From Streptomyces phaeofaciens (GTDB lineage: Bacteria > Actinomycetota > Actinomycetes > Streptomycetales > Streptomycetaceae), in the NCBI RefSeq assembly GCF_014648915.1, contig NZ_BMSA01000003.1:186001-250000 (forward strand): DNA of 64,000 nucleotides, in the 5' to 3' direction. Within the stretch, counting starts at the first letter, position 1, and each line of letters starts with the position of its first letter. The position numbers and the translations under genes are program-made. Below the pieces are notes generated by a model, which did no database searches, was not told the origin of the DNA, and saw nothing but the letters and a program-made list of their open reading frames with translations. Positions 34,645-43,780 of the stretch are shown here, piece by piece.

Positions 34645-35622
34645 ATGACCACCAGCGCAAGCACGAACACCACAACGAGCACGACCGCCGACGCGACCGC
34701 GGACACCGGCACGAGCACGGCCACCGACGCGACCGCAGACACCGGCACGAGCACGGCCACCGGCACGACGGCGACCACGGTCCCCGCCGTCCCCGTAGCC
34801 GCCACCGGCACCGTCGACGACGCCCCTCGGGGCCGTCGCCGACGACGACGTGGACTCGCTCCCGGCAAGCCGTGGCCCGCCTCCCGGCTCGTCGGACCCC
34901 TGCTGCTCATCGCCTTGTGGGCCGCCGCCTCGGCCGCCGGGCAGCTGGACACCGGGGCGATCCCCGCGCCCTGGACGGTGCTGGAGACCGGCGTGAACCT
35001 GTGGACCGACGGGACACTTCCCACCGACGTCCTCACCTCGCTGGAGCGCGCCGCGTACGGCTTCGCGATCGGCCTGACCGCCGGGGTGGCACTCGCGCTG
35101 GCCTCGGGGCTGACCCGGACCGGCGAGGCCCTCATCGACGGGACCGTGCAGCTCAACCGGGCGATCCCGACCCTCGGTCTGATCCCGCTGTTCATCCTCT
35201 GGCTGGGCATCGGCGAGACCTTCAAGATCGCGATCATCGCCATCGTCGTCTACATCCCCGTCTACCTCAACACGCATGCCGCACTGTCCGGCATCGACCA
35301 CCGGTTCGTCGAACTCGCCGAGGTGCAGGGCCTGTCGAAGGTCCGGTTCGTCCGGCAGATCGTGATCCCCGGCGCACTGCCCGGATTCTTCGTGGGACTC
35401 CGGCTCGGGGTGACCGGCTCCTGGCTGGGACTGGTGGTCCTGGAGCAGATCAACGCCACCAGCGGCCTCGGCTACATGATGTTCCAGGCCCAGAACTACG
35501 GCCAGTCGGACGTCATCCTCGTCGGCCTCCTCATCTACGGCGTCTTCGGTCTCCTCTCCGACACCGCGGTCCGTCTCATCGAACGGAGGGTGCTGTCGTG
35601 GCGCCGCACACTGAGCAGCTGA
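34645..35622 (+). CDS. ABC transporter permease (SsuC/TauC-like)
   Basis: 325 residues. About six transmembrane helices and the EAA loop (ELAEVQGLSKVRFVRQIVIPGALPGF) mark a BPD-type importer permease. Unusual is a ~72-residue N-terminal cytoplasmic extension of Thr/Ala/Asp, part of which is a 36-bp duplication, ending in RGRRRRRRG. The start is ATG 34645, 5 bp after the lipoprotein stop. It overlaps the ATPase gene by 25 bp, so the genes are translationally coupled. Confidence 0.92.
   Translation: MTTSASTNTTTSTTADATADTGTSTATDATADTGTSTATGTTATTVPAVPVAATGTVDDAPRGRRRRRRGLAPGKPWPASRLVGPLLLIALWAAASAAGQLDTGAIPAPWTVLETGVNLWTDGTLPTDVLTSLERAAYGFAIGLTAGVALALASGLTRTGEALIDGTVQLNRAIPTLGLIPLFILWLGIGETFKIAIIAIVVYIPVYLNTHAALSGIDHRFVELAEVQGLSKVRFVRQIVIPGALPGFFVGLRLGVTGSWLGLVVLEQINATSGLGYMMFQAQNYGQSDVILVGLLIYGVFGLLSDTAVRLIERRVLSWRRTLSS
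34690..34761 (+). repeat. 36-bp in-frame tandem duplication in the permease N-terminus
   Basis: Two copies (34690-34725 and 34726-34761) differing at one base, each encoding DATADTGTSTAT. It lengthens a low-complexity tail ahead of the first membrane helix. Confidence 0.9.
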
Positions 35623-36335
35623 CCCGCCCCGCCGCAGTCCGACTGCGCGGCCTGACACGGTCGTTCGAGGATCGCACGGTTCTCGACGGCATCGACCTGG
35701 ACATCCCCGCCGGACAGTTCGTGGCGCTCCTCGGGCACAGCGGGTCCGGCAAGAGCACCCTGCTGCGGGCCGTCGCCCATCTCGACCACGAGGTCGCCGG
35801 CAGCGGGCAGCTCGCGGCCCCCGAGCGGGTGTCGGTGGTCTTCCAGGACTCCCGCCTGCTGCCCTGGCGGCGGGTGCTGGACAACGTACTGCTGGGCCTG
35901 GACGGTAAGGAGGCGGAGCACAAGGGCCGCGAGGCCCTGGCCGAGGTGGGGCTGAAGGGCCGCGAACGTGCCTGGCCCAACGAACTGTCCGGCGGTGAGG
36001 CGCAGCGTGCCGCCCTCGCCCGCTCACTGGTCCGTGAGCCCGAACTCCTCCTCGCGGACGAGCCGTTCGGGGCGCTGGACGCCCTCACCCGGATCAAGAT
36101 GCACACCCTGCTGCGCGAGCTGTGGGAGCGCCACCGGCCCTCCGTACTGCTCGTCACCCATGACGTGGACGAGGCGATCGTGCTCGCCGACCGGGTCCTC
36201 GTCCTCGACCACGGCCGGATCGGCCTCGACCTGACCATCGACCGCCCGCACCCGCGCTCGTACCGGGACCCGCTGCTCGGCGAGTACCGCGAACGACTGC
36301 TCGCCGCCCTGGGCGTCACGGAGGACCACAAGTGA
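35598..36335 (+). CDS. ABC transporter ATP-binding protein (SsuB-like)
   Basis: 245 residues. Walker A GHSGSGKST, the Q-loop VVFQDSRLLPW (a hallmark of SsuB/TauB ATPases), the signature LSGGEAQRAALARSL, Walker B LLLADEPFGALD and the H-loop LLVTHD are all intact. It powers uptake through the adjacent permease. The start is GTG 35598 with GGAGGG 7 nt upstream, inside the permease 3' end. Its stop overlaps the next gene as GTGA. Confidence 0.94.
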   Translation: MAPHTEQLTRPAAVRLRGLTRSFEDRTVLDGIDLDIPAGQFVALLGHSGSGKSTLLRAVAHLDHEVAGSGQLAAPERVSVVFQDSRLLPWRRVLDNVLLGLDGKEAEHKGREALAEVGLKGRERAWPNELSGGEAQRAALARSLVREPELLLADEPFGALDALTRIKMHTLLRELWERHRPSVLLVTHDVDEAIVLADRVLVLDHGRIGLDLTIDRPHPRSYRDPLLGEYRERLLAALGVTEDHK

Positions 36336-37690
36336 CCACGGCCCACCACGGACGACAGCTCCACCTCAACGCGTTCCTGATGAACACCGGCCACCACGAG
36401 GCGTCCTGGCGGCTCCCGGAGAGCGACCCGTACGCCCACGTGGAGCTGGACCACTACGTCCACCTGGCCCGGATCGCCGAACGCGGCACCTTCGACTCCC
36501 TGTTCCTCGCCGACGGCCCGCAGCTCTGGGGCACCATCGCCCAGCGTCCGGCCGGCGCCCTGGAGCCGCTCACCCTGCTGACCGCACTGGCGACGGCCAC
36601 CCGGGACATCGGCCTCATCGCCACCGCCTCCACCTCCTACAACTCCCCCTACAACCTGGCCCGCAAGTTCGCCTCCCTCGACATCATCAGCGGCGGCCGG
36701 GCGGGCTGGAACATCGTCACCACGGCCGGCGCCGAGGCCGCGCGCAACTTCGGCCTGGACGCCGAGCCCGCGCACGCCGAGCGCTATGCCCGGGCCGGCG
36801 AGTTCCTCGACGTGGCCCTGAAGCTCTGGGACAGCTGGGAGGACGACGCGATCCTCGCCGACAAGGCGGCCGGCGTCTGGGGCGACGACGCGAAGGTCCA
36901 CCCTCCCCGGCACCAGGGGACGTACTTCAGTGTCGAGGGTGCCCTCAACGTCCCGCGGTCGCCGCAGGGTTACCCGCTGCTGGTGCAGGCCGGGTCGAGC
37001 GAGGACGGCAAGACCTTCGCGGCCCGGTACGCGGAGGCGGTGTTCACCGCGCAGCAGACGCTCGCCGACGCCCGGGCCTTCTACGCCGACCTCAAGTCCC
37101 GTACCCGGCAGGCCGGCCGGGACCCCGAGCACATCAAGGTGCTGCCCGGCATCGTCCCGGTGATCGGCTCGACGGAGGCCGAGGCGCGAGGACACGAGCA
37201 GGTCCTGGAGGACCACATCGTGCACACGCACGGGGTCCAGCGGCTGGAGCAGCTGCTCCAGCTGGAGCCGGGTGCCCTGGAGCTGGACTCGGAGCTGCCC
37301 GCCGATCTGCCGCCGGAGAGCGCGATCGAGGGCGCCAAGAGCCGCTACACCCTCGTGGTGGAGCTGGCCCGGCGCGAGCGCCTCACCGTGCGGCAGCTGA
37401 TCGGGCGGCTCGGCGGCGGGCGCGGGCACCTCACCTTCGCGGGCACGCCCGAGCAGGTCGCCGACACGATCGAGACCTGGTTCACCCAGGGCGCCGCCGA
37501 CGGGTTCAACATCATGCCCGCGGTGCTGCCCTCCGGCCTGGACGCCTTCGTCGACCACGTCGTGCCGATCCTGCGCGCCCGCGGCCTGCTGCGCACCGAG
37601 TACGGCCCGCGCACGACCCTGCGCGAGAGGTACGGCCTCCCGCGCCCCGCCAACCAGTACGTGAACGCCCCCGCACCCGCCCTCGTCTGA
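36332..37690 (+). CDS. LLM-class flavin monooxygenase (NtaA/SnaA/DmoA family)
   Basis: 452 residues, the length of the NtaA-SnaA-DszA-DmoA group and longer than SsuD. It begins HLNAFLMNTGHHEASWR and contains LFLADGP and ISGGRAGWNIVTT, typical for this group. These two-component enzymes use FMNH2 from a partner reductase; no reductase gene is nearby. In a sulfonate-type operon the likely role is C-S or C-N bond cleavage of the imported compound. The start is GTG 36332, overlapping the ATPase stop by 4 nt. Confidence 0.92.
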   Translation: MTTAHHGRQLHLNAFLMNTGHHEASWRLPESDPYAHVELDHYVHLARIAERGTFDSLFLADGPQLWGTIAQRPAGALEPLTLLTALATATRDIGLIATASTSYNSPYNLARKFASLDIISGGRAGWNIVTTAGAEAARNFGLDAEPAHAERYARAGEFLDVALKLWDSWEDDAILADKAAGVWGDDAKVHPPRHQGTYFSVEGALNVPRSPQGYPLLVQAGSSEDGKTFAARYAEAVFTAQQTLADARAFYADLKSRTRQAGRDPEHIKVLPGIVPVIGSTEAEARGHEQVLEDHIVHTHGVQRLEQLLQLEPGALELDSELPADLPPESAIEGAKSRYTLVVELARRERLTVRQLIGRLGGGRGHLTFAGTPEQVADTIETWFTQGAADGFNIMPAVLPSGLDAFVDHVVPILRARGLLRTEYGPRTTLRERYGLPRPANQYVNAPAPALV

Positions 37691-37713
37691 CCCTCGTCCG
37701 AAAGGAACCTCCC

Positions 37714-38607
37714 ATGAGCATCGAGATCCGCAAGGTCACCGCGAACATCGGCGCCCAGGTCCTCGGCGTCGACATCGCGAAGCCCCTCGACGAGGAGACC
37801 TACGCCGCCCTGCGCGAGGCCCTCAACGTCCACAAGGCCCTGGTCTTCGACGACGTGCACCTGGACGACGCGGGCCAGCAGGCCTTCGTCCGCCACTTCG
37901 GGGACCTCACCACCGCCCACCCGACGGTCCCCGCGGTCGACGGCGCCCCGAACGTGCTGCCCGTCGACAGCGAGCGCGGCCGCGCCGCCAACCACTGGCA
38001 CACGGACGTCACCTTCGTCCTCAACCCCCCGCAGGCCAGCACCCTGCGCAGCCTGGTCCTCCCGCCGTACGGCGGCGAGACCCTGATCACCAGCTCGGCG
38101 GCCGCCTACCGCCAGCTGCCGGAGCCGCTCAGGCAGCTCGCCGACACCCTGTGGGCCGAGCACACCAACGACTACGACTACGCGGTGCCGCAGGAGACGG
38201 TCGACGAGGCGCAGGCCGCCGCGCGCGCCCAGTTCACCTCGATCACGTACCGCACGGTCCACCCGGTGGTCCGTGTGCACCCGCTGACCGGCGAGCGCGG
38301 CCTGTTCATCGGCGGGTTCGCCCAGCGCATCGTGGGCCTGTCACCGGCCGAGTCCCGCAAGATCCTCGACCTGCTCCAGTCGTACGTCACCCGGCCGGAG
38401 AACATCCTGCGCCACCGCTGGTCGGAGAATCAGCTCGTCCTCTTCGACAACCGCATCACCCAGCACTACGCGGTCGACAACTACGACGGCCGGCCCCGCC
38501 GGCTGCACCGGGTGACGGTCGCGGGCGACGTCCCGGTCGGCGTCGACGGCAAGGAGAGCTACTCGATCGAGGGCGACGCGGCGCACTACACCTCCGTAGC
38601 GGCCTAG
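37714..38607 (+). CDS. TauD/TfdA-family Fe(II)/2-oxoglutarate dioxygenase
   Basis: 297 residues. The iron triad is complete: H96-T-D98 and distal H251, with R266 placed as in TauD for 2-oxoglutarate. TauD enzymes release sulfite from sulfonates (taurine) or cleave alkyl sulfates; which one is used here is unknown. The start is ATG 37714 with AAAGGA 7 nt upstream, 23 bp after the monooxygenase stop. It is the last gene of the operon, followed by a strong terminator. Having both a flavin and an iron oxygenase suggests a broad organosulfur range. Confidence 0.94.
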   Translation: MSIEIRKVTANIGAQVLGVDIAKPLDEETYAALREALNVHKALVFDDVHLDDAGQQAFVRHFGDLTTAHPTVPAVDGAPNVLPVDSERGRAANHWHTDVTFVLNPPQASTLRSLVLPPYGGETLITSSAAAYRQLPEPLRQLADTLWAEHTNDYDYAVPQETVDEAQAAARAQFTSITYRTVHPVVRVHPLTGERGLFIGGFAQRIVGLSPAESRKILDLLQSYVTRPENILRHRWSENQLVLFDNRITQHYAVDNYDGRPRRLHRVTVAGDVPVGVDGKESYSIEGDAAHYTSVAA

Positions 38608-38637
38608 CCACACCGCGTGTCCGGTCCGTCCGGATCG

Positions 38638-38689
38638 TGGGCGGCCCCTCCGTGGGAGCGGAGGGGCCGCCCAGACTGGGGGCGTTTTT
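38638..38689 (+). terminator. Intrinsic terminator of the organosulfur operon
   Basis: Perfect 15-bp stem TGGGCGGCCCCTCCG / CGGAGGGGCCGCCCA with a 6-nt loop, followed by a short G-rich stretch and TTTTT. Confidence 0.92.
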
Positions 38690-38720
38690 GCCCGTCTCAC
38701 GCATTGGACGAACCGCGCCC

Positions 38721-40097
38721 ATGCCCAGCACCACCGTCGAGGCTCCACAAGAGCCGGACGCCACCCTGTCCCACGGCCTCAAGCAGCGCCATCTGTCGAT
38801 GATCGCCCTCGGCGGCGTCATCGGCGCGGGTCTCTTCGTCGGTTCGGGCGCGGGGATCGCCGCCGCCGGACCGTCGATCGTCCTCGCCTACACCGTCTCC
38901 GGCCTCCTGGTGATGCTGGTGATGCGGATGCTGGGCGAGATGTCCGCCGCGCATCCCTCCTCCGGCTCCTTCTCGGCGCACGCCGAGCGCGCGTTCGGCC
39001 CCTGGGCGGGCTTCACCGTCGGCTGGGCCTTCTGGATCCTGCTCTGCACGGCCGTCGGACTGGAGGGCATCGGCGCCGCGAAGATCGTCACCGGCTGGCT
39101 GCCGGGCACCCCCGAGTGGGCGTGGGTCGCCCTGTTCATGCTGGTGTTCTGCGGGACGAACCTGGCCGCCGTGAAGAACTTCGGCGAGTTCGAGTTCTGG
39201 TTCGCGGCGCTGAAGGTCGCCGCGATCACCCTGTTCCTGGCCCTGGGCGTCCTGGCGATCGCCGGCGTCCTGCCGGGCACGGACGCCCCGGGCACGGACA
39301 ACCTGGGCGACCTCCTGCCGAACGGCACCGAGGGCCTGGTCGTCGGCCTGCTCGCCTCCGTCTTCGCCTACGGCGGCCTGGAGACCGTCACGATCGCCGC
39401 CGCCGAGTCGCGGGACCCGGTGCGGGGCGTGGCGAGCGCGGTCCGTACGGCGATGTGGCGCATCGCGCTGTTCTACGTCGGCTCGATGGCCGTCATCGTC
39501 ACCCTCGTCCCCTGGGACTCCCCGGCGGTCGTCGAGCAGGGCCCGTACGTCGCCGCCCTCGACCGTCTCGGCATCCCGGGCGCCGGCCAGGTGATGAACG
39601 TGGTCGTGCTGGCCGCCCTGCTCAGCGCGATGAACGCCAATGTCTACGGCGCCTCGCGCATCGCGTACTCGCTGGTGGAGCGCGGGCACGGCCCGAAGGC
39701 CCTGGGCCGGGCGCCGGGCGGGGTGCCCCGCCCCGCGGTCCTCGCCTCCTGCCTCTTCGGCTTCGGCTGTGTGCTCCTCAGCCACTGGCGGCCGGACGAC
39801 GTCTTCCCCTGGCTGCTGAACATGATCGGCGCGGTGATCCTGGTCGTCTGGATCTTCATCGCCGCCTCCCAGCTGCGGCTGCGCGGCCGCCTGGAACGGG
39901 AGACCCCCGAGCGGCTCGCGGTCCGGATGTGGGCGTTCCCGGTGCTGACCTGGGTGGCGCTGGCGGGGATGGCGGGCATCTTCCTGCTGATGCTGCGCGA
40001 GCCGGGGACGCGGGTGCAGCTGTACGCGTCGGGCGCGATGACGGCGGTGCTGGCGGCGGCCGGATACGGGTGGCAGCGGAGGCGGGCCCGGGGCTGA
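38721..40097 (+). CDS. Amino acid permease (APC superfamily), second copy
   Basis: 458 residues, twelve hydrophobic segments. HLSMIALGGVIGAGLFVGSG and EMSAAHPSSGSFS match the permease at 26739 almost word for word, so they are paralogues 12 kb apart. The substrate is unknown. The start is ATG 38721, with only a weak GGA upstream and no obvious promoter after the operon terminator. It may be expressed weakly or by read-through. A strong terminator follows. Confidence 0.9.
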   Translation: MPSTTVEAPQEPDATLSHGLKQRHLSMIALGGVIGAGLFVGSGAGIAAAGPSIVLAYTVSGLLVMLVMRMLGEMSAAHPSSGSFSAHAERAFGPWAGFTVGWAFWILLCTAVGLEGIGAAKIVTGWLPGTPEWAWVALFMLVFCGTNLAAVKNFGEFEFWFAALKVAAITLFLALGVLAIAGVLPGTDAPGTDNLGDLLPNGTEGLVVGLLASVFAYGGLETVTIAAAESRDPVRGVASAVRTAMWRIALFYVGSMAVIVTLVPWDSPAVVEQGPYVAALDRLGIPGAGQVMNVVVLAALLSAMNANVYGASRIAYSLVERGHGPKALGRAPGGVPRPAVLASCLFGFGCVLLSHWRPDDVFPWLLNMIGAVILVVWIFIAASQLRLRGRLERETPERLAVRMWAFPVLTWVALAGMAGIFLLMLREPGTRVQLYASGAMTAVLAAAGYGWQRRRARG

Positions 40098-40158
40098 TCG
40101 CCCCCTGCTCGCGGGGACGGGTCCGGCACCGGGGTGCCGGTCCCTGTCCTGCCGCGCG

Positions 40159-40193
40159 GAAAGCCCCCGCGAACCCGGTTCGCGGGGGCTTTC
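40159..40193. terminator. Bidirectional terminator
   Basis: Perfect 16-bp stem GAAAGCCCCCGCGAAC / GTTCGCGGGGGCTTTC with a 3-nt loop, between the permease and the DsbA-like gene. Confidence 0.92.
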
Positions 40194-40206
40194 GGCGCGG
40201 GGCGGG

Positions 40207-40851
40207 TCACAGGTTGCTGAAGTCCGGGCCCTTGGTGCGGGTGCGCTTGATCTCGTAGAAGCCGGGGACCGAGGCGACCGCGATCGTGCCGTCCCAGAGG
40301 CGGGCGGCCTCCTCGCCCTTTGGGGCGGGGGTGACGACCGGGCCGAAGAAGGCGATCTGCTCGCCGTCGGGGCCGGGGACGGCGATGACCGGGGTGCCGA
40401 CGTCCTGGCCGACCTTCTCGATGCCCTCCTTGTGGGAGGCGCGCAGCTGGGCGTCGAACTCGAAGTCCGTCTGCTCGGCGTAGTCGATCAGGGAGGCCGG
40501 CAGGCCGACGTCCTTGAGCGCGCCCGCTATGGCCTCCAGGGTCGCGCCCTCGCCGTTGTTGTGGAAGCGGGTGCCGAGCGCGGTGTAGAGGGGGCCGAGG
40601 ACGTCCTCGCCGTGCAGCTGCCAGGCGGCGGTGACCACGCGCACCGGCTGCCAGGCCTTGACCGCGAGCATCTCGCGGTACTCCTCGGGCAGCTCGTCGA
40701 GCTTGTTCTCGTTGAGGACGGCGAGGCTCATGATGTGCCAGCGGACCTCGATGTCACGGACCTTCTCCACTTCCAGGACCCAACGGGAGGTCATCCAGGC
40801 CCAGGGGCACAGGGGATCGAACCAGAAGTCGACAGGGGTCTTCTCGGACAT
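40207..40851 (-). CDS. DsbA-family protein related to Rv2466c (mycothiol-dependent nitroreductase type)
   Basis: 214 residues, thioredoxin fold with a helical insertion. The N-terminal FWFDPLCPWAWMTSRW is the active-site region of the Rv2466c-like family. The CxxC motif is reduced to C-P-W-A, leaving one catalytic cysteine, which would suit a mixed disulfide with mycothiol but not an intramolecular disulfide. The start is ATG 40851 with GAGGAG 4-5 nt upstream; ATG 40863 has no ribosome-binding site. It is divergent from pepN, an arrangement I believe is common in Streptomyces. Confidence 0.85.
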   Translation of the reverse strand: MSEKTPVDFWFDPLCPWAWMTSRWVLEVEKVRDIEVRWHIMSLAVLNENKLDELPEEYREMLAVKAWQPVRVVTAAWQLHGEDVLGPLYTALGTRFHNNGEGATLEAIAGALKDVGLPASLIDYAEQTDFEFDAQLRASHKEGIEKVGQDVGTPVIAVPGPDGEQIAFFGPVVTPAPKGEEAARLWDGTIAVASVPGFYEIKRTRTKGPDFSNL

Positions 40852-40965
40852 GTGTCTCCTCATGAGATAAGGCTTTCCCCGGCAACACCGCCGCCCGTGC
40901 CGCGCATTCCCTGCGGACCGCCGTCAGGGGCACATGGCAGGATCGGTCCTGTTCGGACCCAGTCG

Positions 40966-41030
40966 AGAAGTCCAGCCTTGAAGTCCAGCCGTGAAGCCCG
41001 GCCGAGAAGCCCGGTCGAGAAGTCCAGAGG
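40966..41030 (+). repeat. Five tandem 13-bp repeats in the pepN leader
   Basis: Five contiguous degenerate 13-mers with the core GAAGYCCRG, such as TGAAGTCCAGCCG and AGAAGCCCGGTCG. The last unit ends in AGG and forms part of the ribosome-binding site (GAGGGAG). A repeat-number change would move the promoter relative to the start. Confidence 0.85.
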
Positions 41031-41040
41031 GAGTGCCTCC

Positions 41041-43611
41041 GTGCCCGGTGAGAATCTGTCCCGCGACGAGGCCCGGGAGCGGGCCGCCCTGCTGTCCGTC
41101 GACGGGTACGACGTGTCCCTCGACCTCCGTTCGGCGGTGGGCGACCTGCCCGGTGGGGGCCCGCGCACCTTCCGCTCGGTGACCACGCTCCGCTTCCGCT
41201 GCAACGAGCCCGGCGCGTCGAGCTTCGCGGACCTGATCGCCCCGAGCGTGACGGCCGTCTCCCTCAACGGCCGCGATCTGGACCCCGGCGAGGTCTTCGA
41301 CGGCTCACGTGTCCTGCTGGAGGACCTGGCCGCCGAGAACGAGCTGGTGGTGGACGCGCAGTGCGCCTACTCCCGCACCGGTGAGGGCCTGCACCGCTTC
41401 GTCGACCCGGAGGACGGCGAGGTCTACCTCTACACGCAGTACGAGCCCGCCGACTCCCGCCGGGTGTTCGCGGGCTTCGAGCAGCCCGACCTCAAGGCCC
41501 CGTTCCGCTTCGAGGTGCGGGCGCCGGAGGGCTGGACGGTGTGGAGCAACGGGGAGGGCTCGGCGGCGGACGGCGTCTGGCGGTTCGCGGAGACCAAGCC
41601 GATCTCGACGTACATCACCTGTGTCGTGGCCGGTCCCTACCACTACGTGACCGACTCCTACCGCCGGGACCTCGGGGACGGCACGACGCTGGAGATCCCG
41701 CTCGGCGCGATGTGCCGCAAGGGTCTCGCGCCCTACTTCGAGGCCGACGACGTCTTCCTGATCACCAAGCAGGGCCTGGACTTCTTCCACGACCACTTCG
41801 ACTACCCGTACCCCTTCGGGAAGTACGACCAGGCGTTCGTGCCCGAGTACAACCTGGGCGCGATGGAGAACCCGGGCCTGGTGACCTTCCGCGAGGAGTA
41901 CGTCTTCCGGGGCAAGGTGACCCAGGCGTCCTACGAGGCCCGCGCGAACGTCATCCTGCACGAGATGGCGCACATGTGGTTCGGCGACCTGGTCACCATG
42001 GAGTGGTGGGACGACCTGTGGCTGAAGGAGTCGTTCGCCGACTTCATGGGCGCCTTCTCGCTGGTCGGCGCGACCCGTTTCACCGACGGCTGGATCACCT
42101 TCGCCAACCGCCGCAAGGCATGGGCGTACCGCGCCGACCAGCTGCCCTCCACCCACCCGGTGACCGCCGACATCCGCGACCTCCAGGACGCCAAGCTCAA
42201 CTTCGACGGCATCACCTACGCCAAGGGCGCCAGCGTGCTGAAGCAGCTGGTGGCGTACGTGGGCCAGGACGCGTTCCTCGAAGGCGCCCGGCGCTACTTC
42301 AAGCGGCACGCGTACGGCAACACCCGGCTCGGGGACCTGCTGTCGGTGCTCGGCGAGACCAGCGGCCGGGACATGGGCGCGTGGGCGCGGTCCTGGCTCC
42401 AGACGGCGGGCGTGAACGCGCTGACCCCGCAGGTGCTGCTGGACGCGGAGGGCCGGGTCGCCGAACTGGCGGTGCTCCAGGAGGCCGTGGAGTCCCACCC
42501 CGAACTGCGCCCGCACCGGGTGGCGATCGGCCTGTACCGCGTTCAGGACGGCAGCCTCGTGCGGTACGCGCGTGCCGAGACGGACGTGGACGGCCCGCGC
42601 ACGCTGGTGACGGAGCTGGCCGGCCAGGACGCCCCGGAGCTGGTGCTGGTCAACGACGACGATCTGACGTACTGCAAGATCCGGTTCGACGAGACCTCGC
42701 TGGCCACGCTGCGCGAGCACCTGGGGGCGACGGCCGATCCGCTGGCCCGTGCCCTGTGCTGGTCGGCGCTGTGGAACCTGACCCGGGACGCGCTGCTGCC
42801 CGCGCTCGACTTCGTGGATCTGGTGACGCGGTTCGCGCACCGCGAGTCGGACATCGGCGTCCTTCAGATGCTGCACGCGTGGGCGGACTCGGCGCTGGTC
42901 CACTACGTGCCGCGGGACCGGCGCCGGACGGGCGAGCTGATGCTGGCCGAGGTGGCCCTGCGGGAACTGCGGGCGGCGGGGCCGGGCAGTGAGCACCAGC
43001 TGGCCTGGGCCCGGTTCTTCGCGTCGGTGGCCTCGGCGCCGGACGACCTGGCCCTGCTGCGCGGTCTGCTGGACGGCGCGGAGAAGATCGAGGGGCTGGT
43101 GGTCGACCAGGAACTGCGCTGGGCGTTCCTTGAGCCGCTCGCGGCGCACGGGGTCGCGGACGAGGGCCTGCTCGCGGCCGAACTGGCCCGCGACGACACC
43201 GCGTCCGGCAAGCGCCACCAGGTCCGCTGTCTGGCGGCCCGCCCCTCGGCGGCGGTGAAGGCGCAGGCGTGGGCGCAGCTGGTGGAGTCGGACACACTGT
43301 CCAACGCGCTGGTGGAGGCCACGATCGCGGGCTTCGCGCAGTCCTCGCAGCGGGAGCTGCTGGCGCCGTACGCGCAGAAGTACTTCGCGGTGATCGGGCG
43401 CATCTGGTCCGAGCGTTCCATCCAGATCGCGATGAACGTGGTCAAGGGGCTGTTCCCGGACCTCCAGGACTCCCCGGAGACGCTCGCGGCGGCGGACGCC
43501 TGGCTGGCCGCGCACACGTCGGCGCCCCCGGCGCTGCGCCGGCTGGTGCTGGAGGGCCGGGACGACCTGGCGCGGGCGCTGCGCGCCCAGGAAGCTCTGC
43601 CCAAGGATTAA
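41041..43611 (+). CDS. pepN: Aminopeptidase N (M1 family), copy 1
   Basis: 856 residues. The substrate motif GAMEN is at 273-277, the zinc motif HEMAH at 307-311, and the third ligand Glu is in WDDLWLKESFA. A cytosolic M1 aminopeptidase with the ERAP1-like C-terminal domain. The start is GTG 41041 with GAGGGAG 7 nt upstream. A second, full-length PepN lies at 55632 and aligns along the whole chain, so both should be active. The upstream 13-bp repeat array is unique to this copy. Confidence 0.95.
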   Translation: MPGENLSRDEARERAALLSVDGYDVSLDLRSAVGDLPGGGPRTFRSVTTLRFRCNEPGASSFADLIAPSVTAVSLNGRDLDPGEVFDGSRVLLEDLAAENELVVDAQCAYSRTGEGLHRFVDPEDGEVYLYTQYEPADSRRVFAGFEQPDLKAPFRFEVRAPEGWTVWSNGEGSAADGVWRFAETKPISTYITCVVAGPYHYVTDSYRRDLGDGTTLEIPLGAMCRKGLAPYFEADDVFLITKQGLDFFHDHFDYPYPFGKYDQAFVPEYNLGAMENPGLVTFREEYVFRGKVTQASYEARANVILHEMAHMWFGDLVTMEWWDDLWLKESFADFMGAFSLVGATRFTDGWITFANRRKAWAYRADQLPSTHPVTADIRDLQDAKLNFDGITYAKGASVLKQLVAYVGQDAFLEGARRYFKRHAYGNTRLGDLLSVLGETSGRDMGAWARSWLQTAGVNALTPQVLLDAEGRVAELAVLQEAVESHPELRPHRVAIGLYRVQDGSLVRYARAETDVDGPRTLVTELAGQDAPELVLVNDDDLTYCKIRFDETSLATLREHLGATADPLARALCWSALWNLTRDALLPALDFVDLVTRFAHRESDIGVLQMLHAWADSALVHYVPRDRRRTGELMLAEVALRELRAAGPGSEHQLAWARFFASVASAPDDLALLRGLLDGAEKIEGLVVDQELRWAFLEPLAAHGVADEGLLAAELARDDTASGKRHQVRCLAARPSAAVKAQAWAQLVESDTLSNALVEATIAGFAQSSQRELLAPYAQKYFAVIGRIWSERSIQIAMNVVKGLFPDLQDSPETLAAADAWLAAHTSAPPALRRLVLEGRDDLARALRAQEALPKD

Positions 43612-43652
43612 GCCGGCCGTCACCGTTACGGAATTCGTTCAGTCATACCCGT

Positions 43653-43685
43653 AACCCCTGGTCCGCCCCGGGCGGACCAGGGGTT
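43653..43685 (+). terminator. Terminator of pepN copy 1
   Basis: Perfect 15-bp stem AACCCCTGGTCCGCC / GGCGGACCAGGGGTT with a 3-nt loop; the right arm merges into a short T-run. Confidence 0.92.
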
Positions 43686-43780
43686 TTCCGCGCCCTATCG
43701 GCACCCGAACACCCGTCCTTTAGTGCCACCTTGTCCGGATTTGTCGACGAGCGTGTAACAGCGGTTACAGGGCACCCAGG

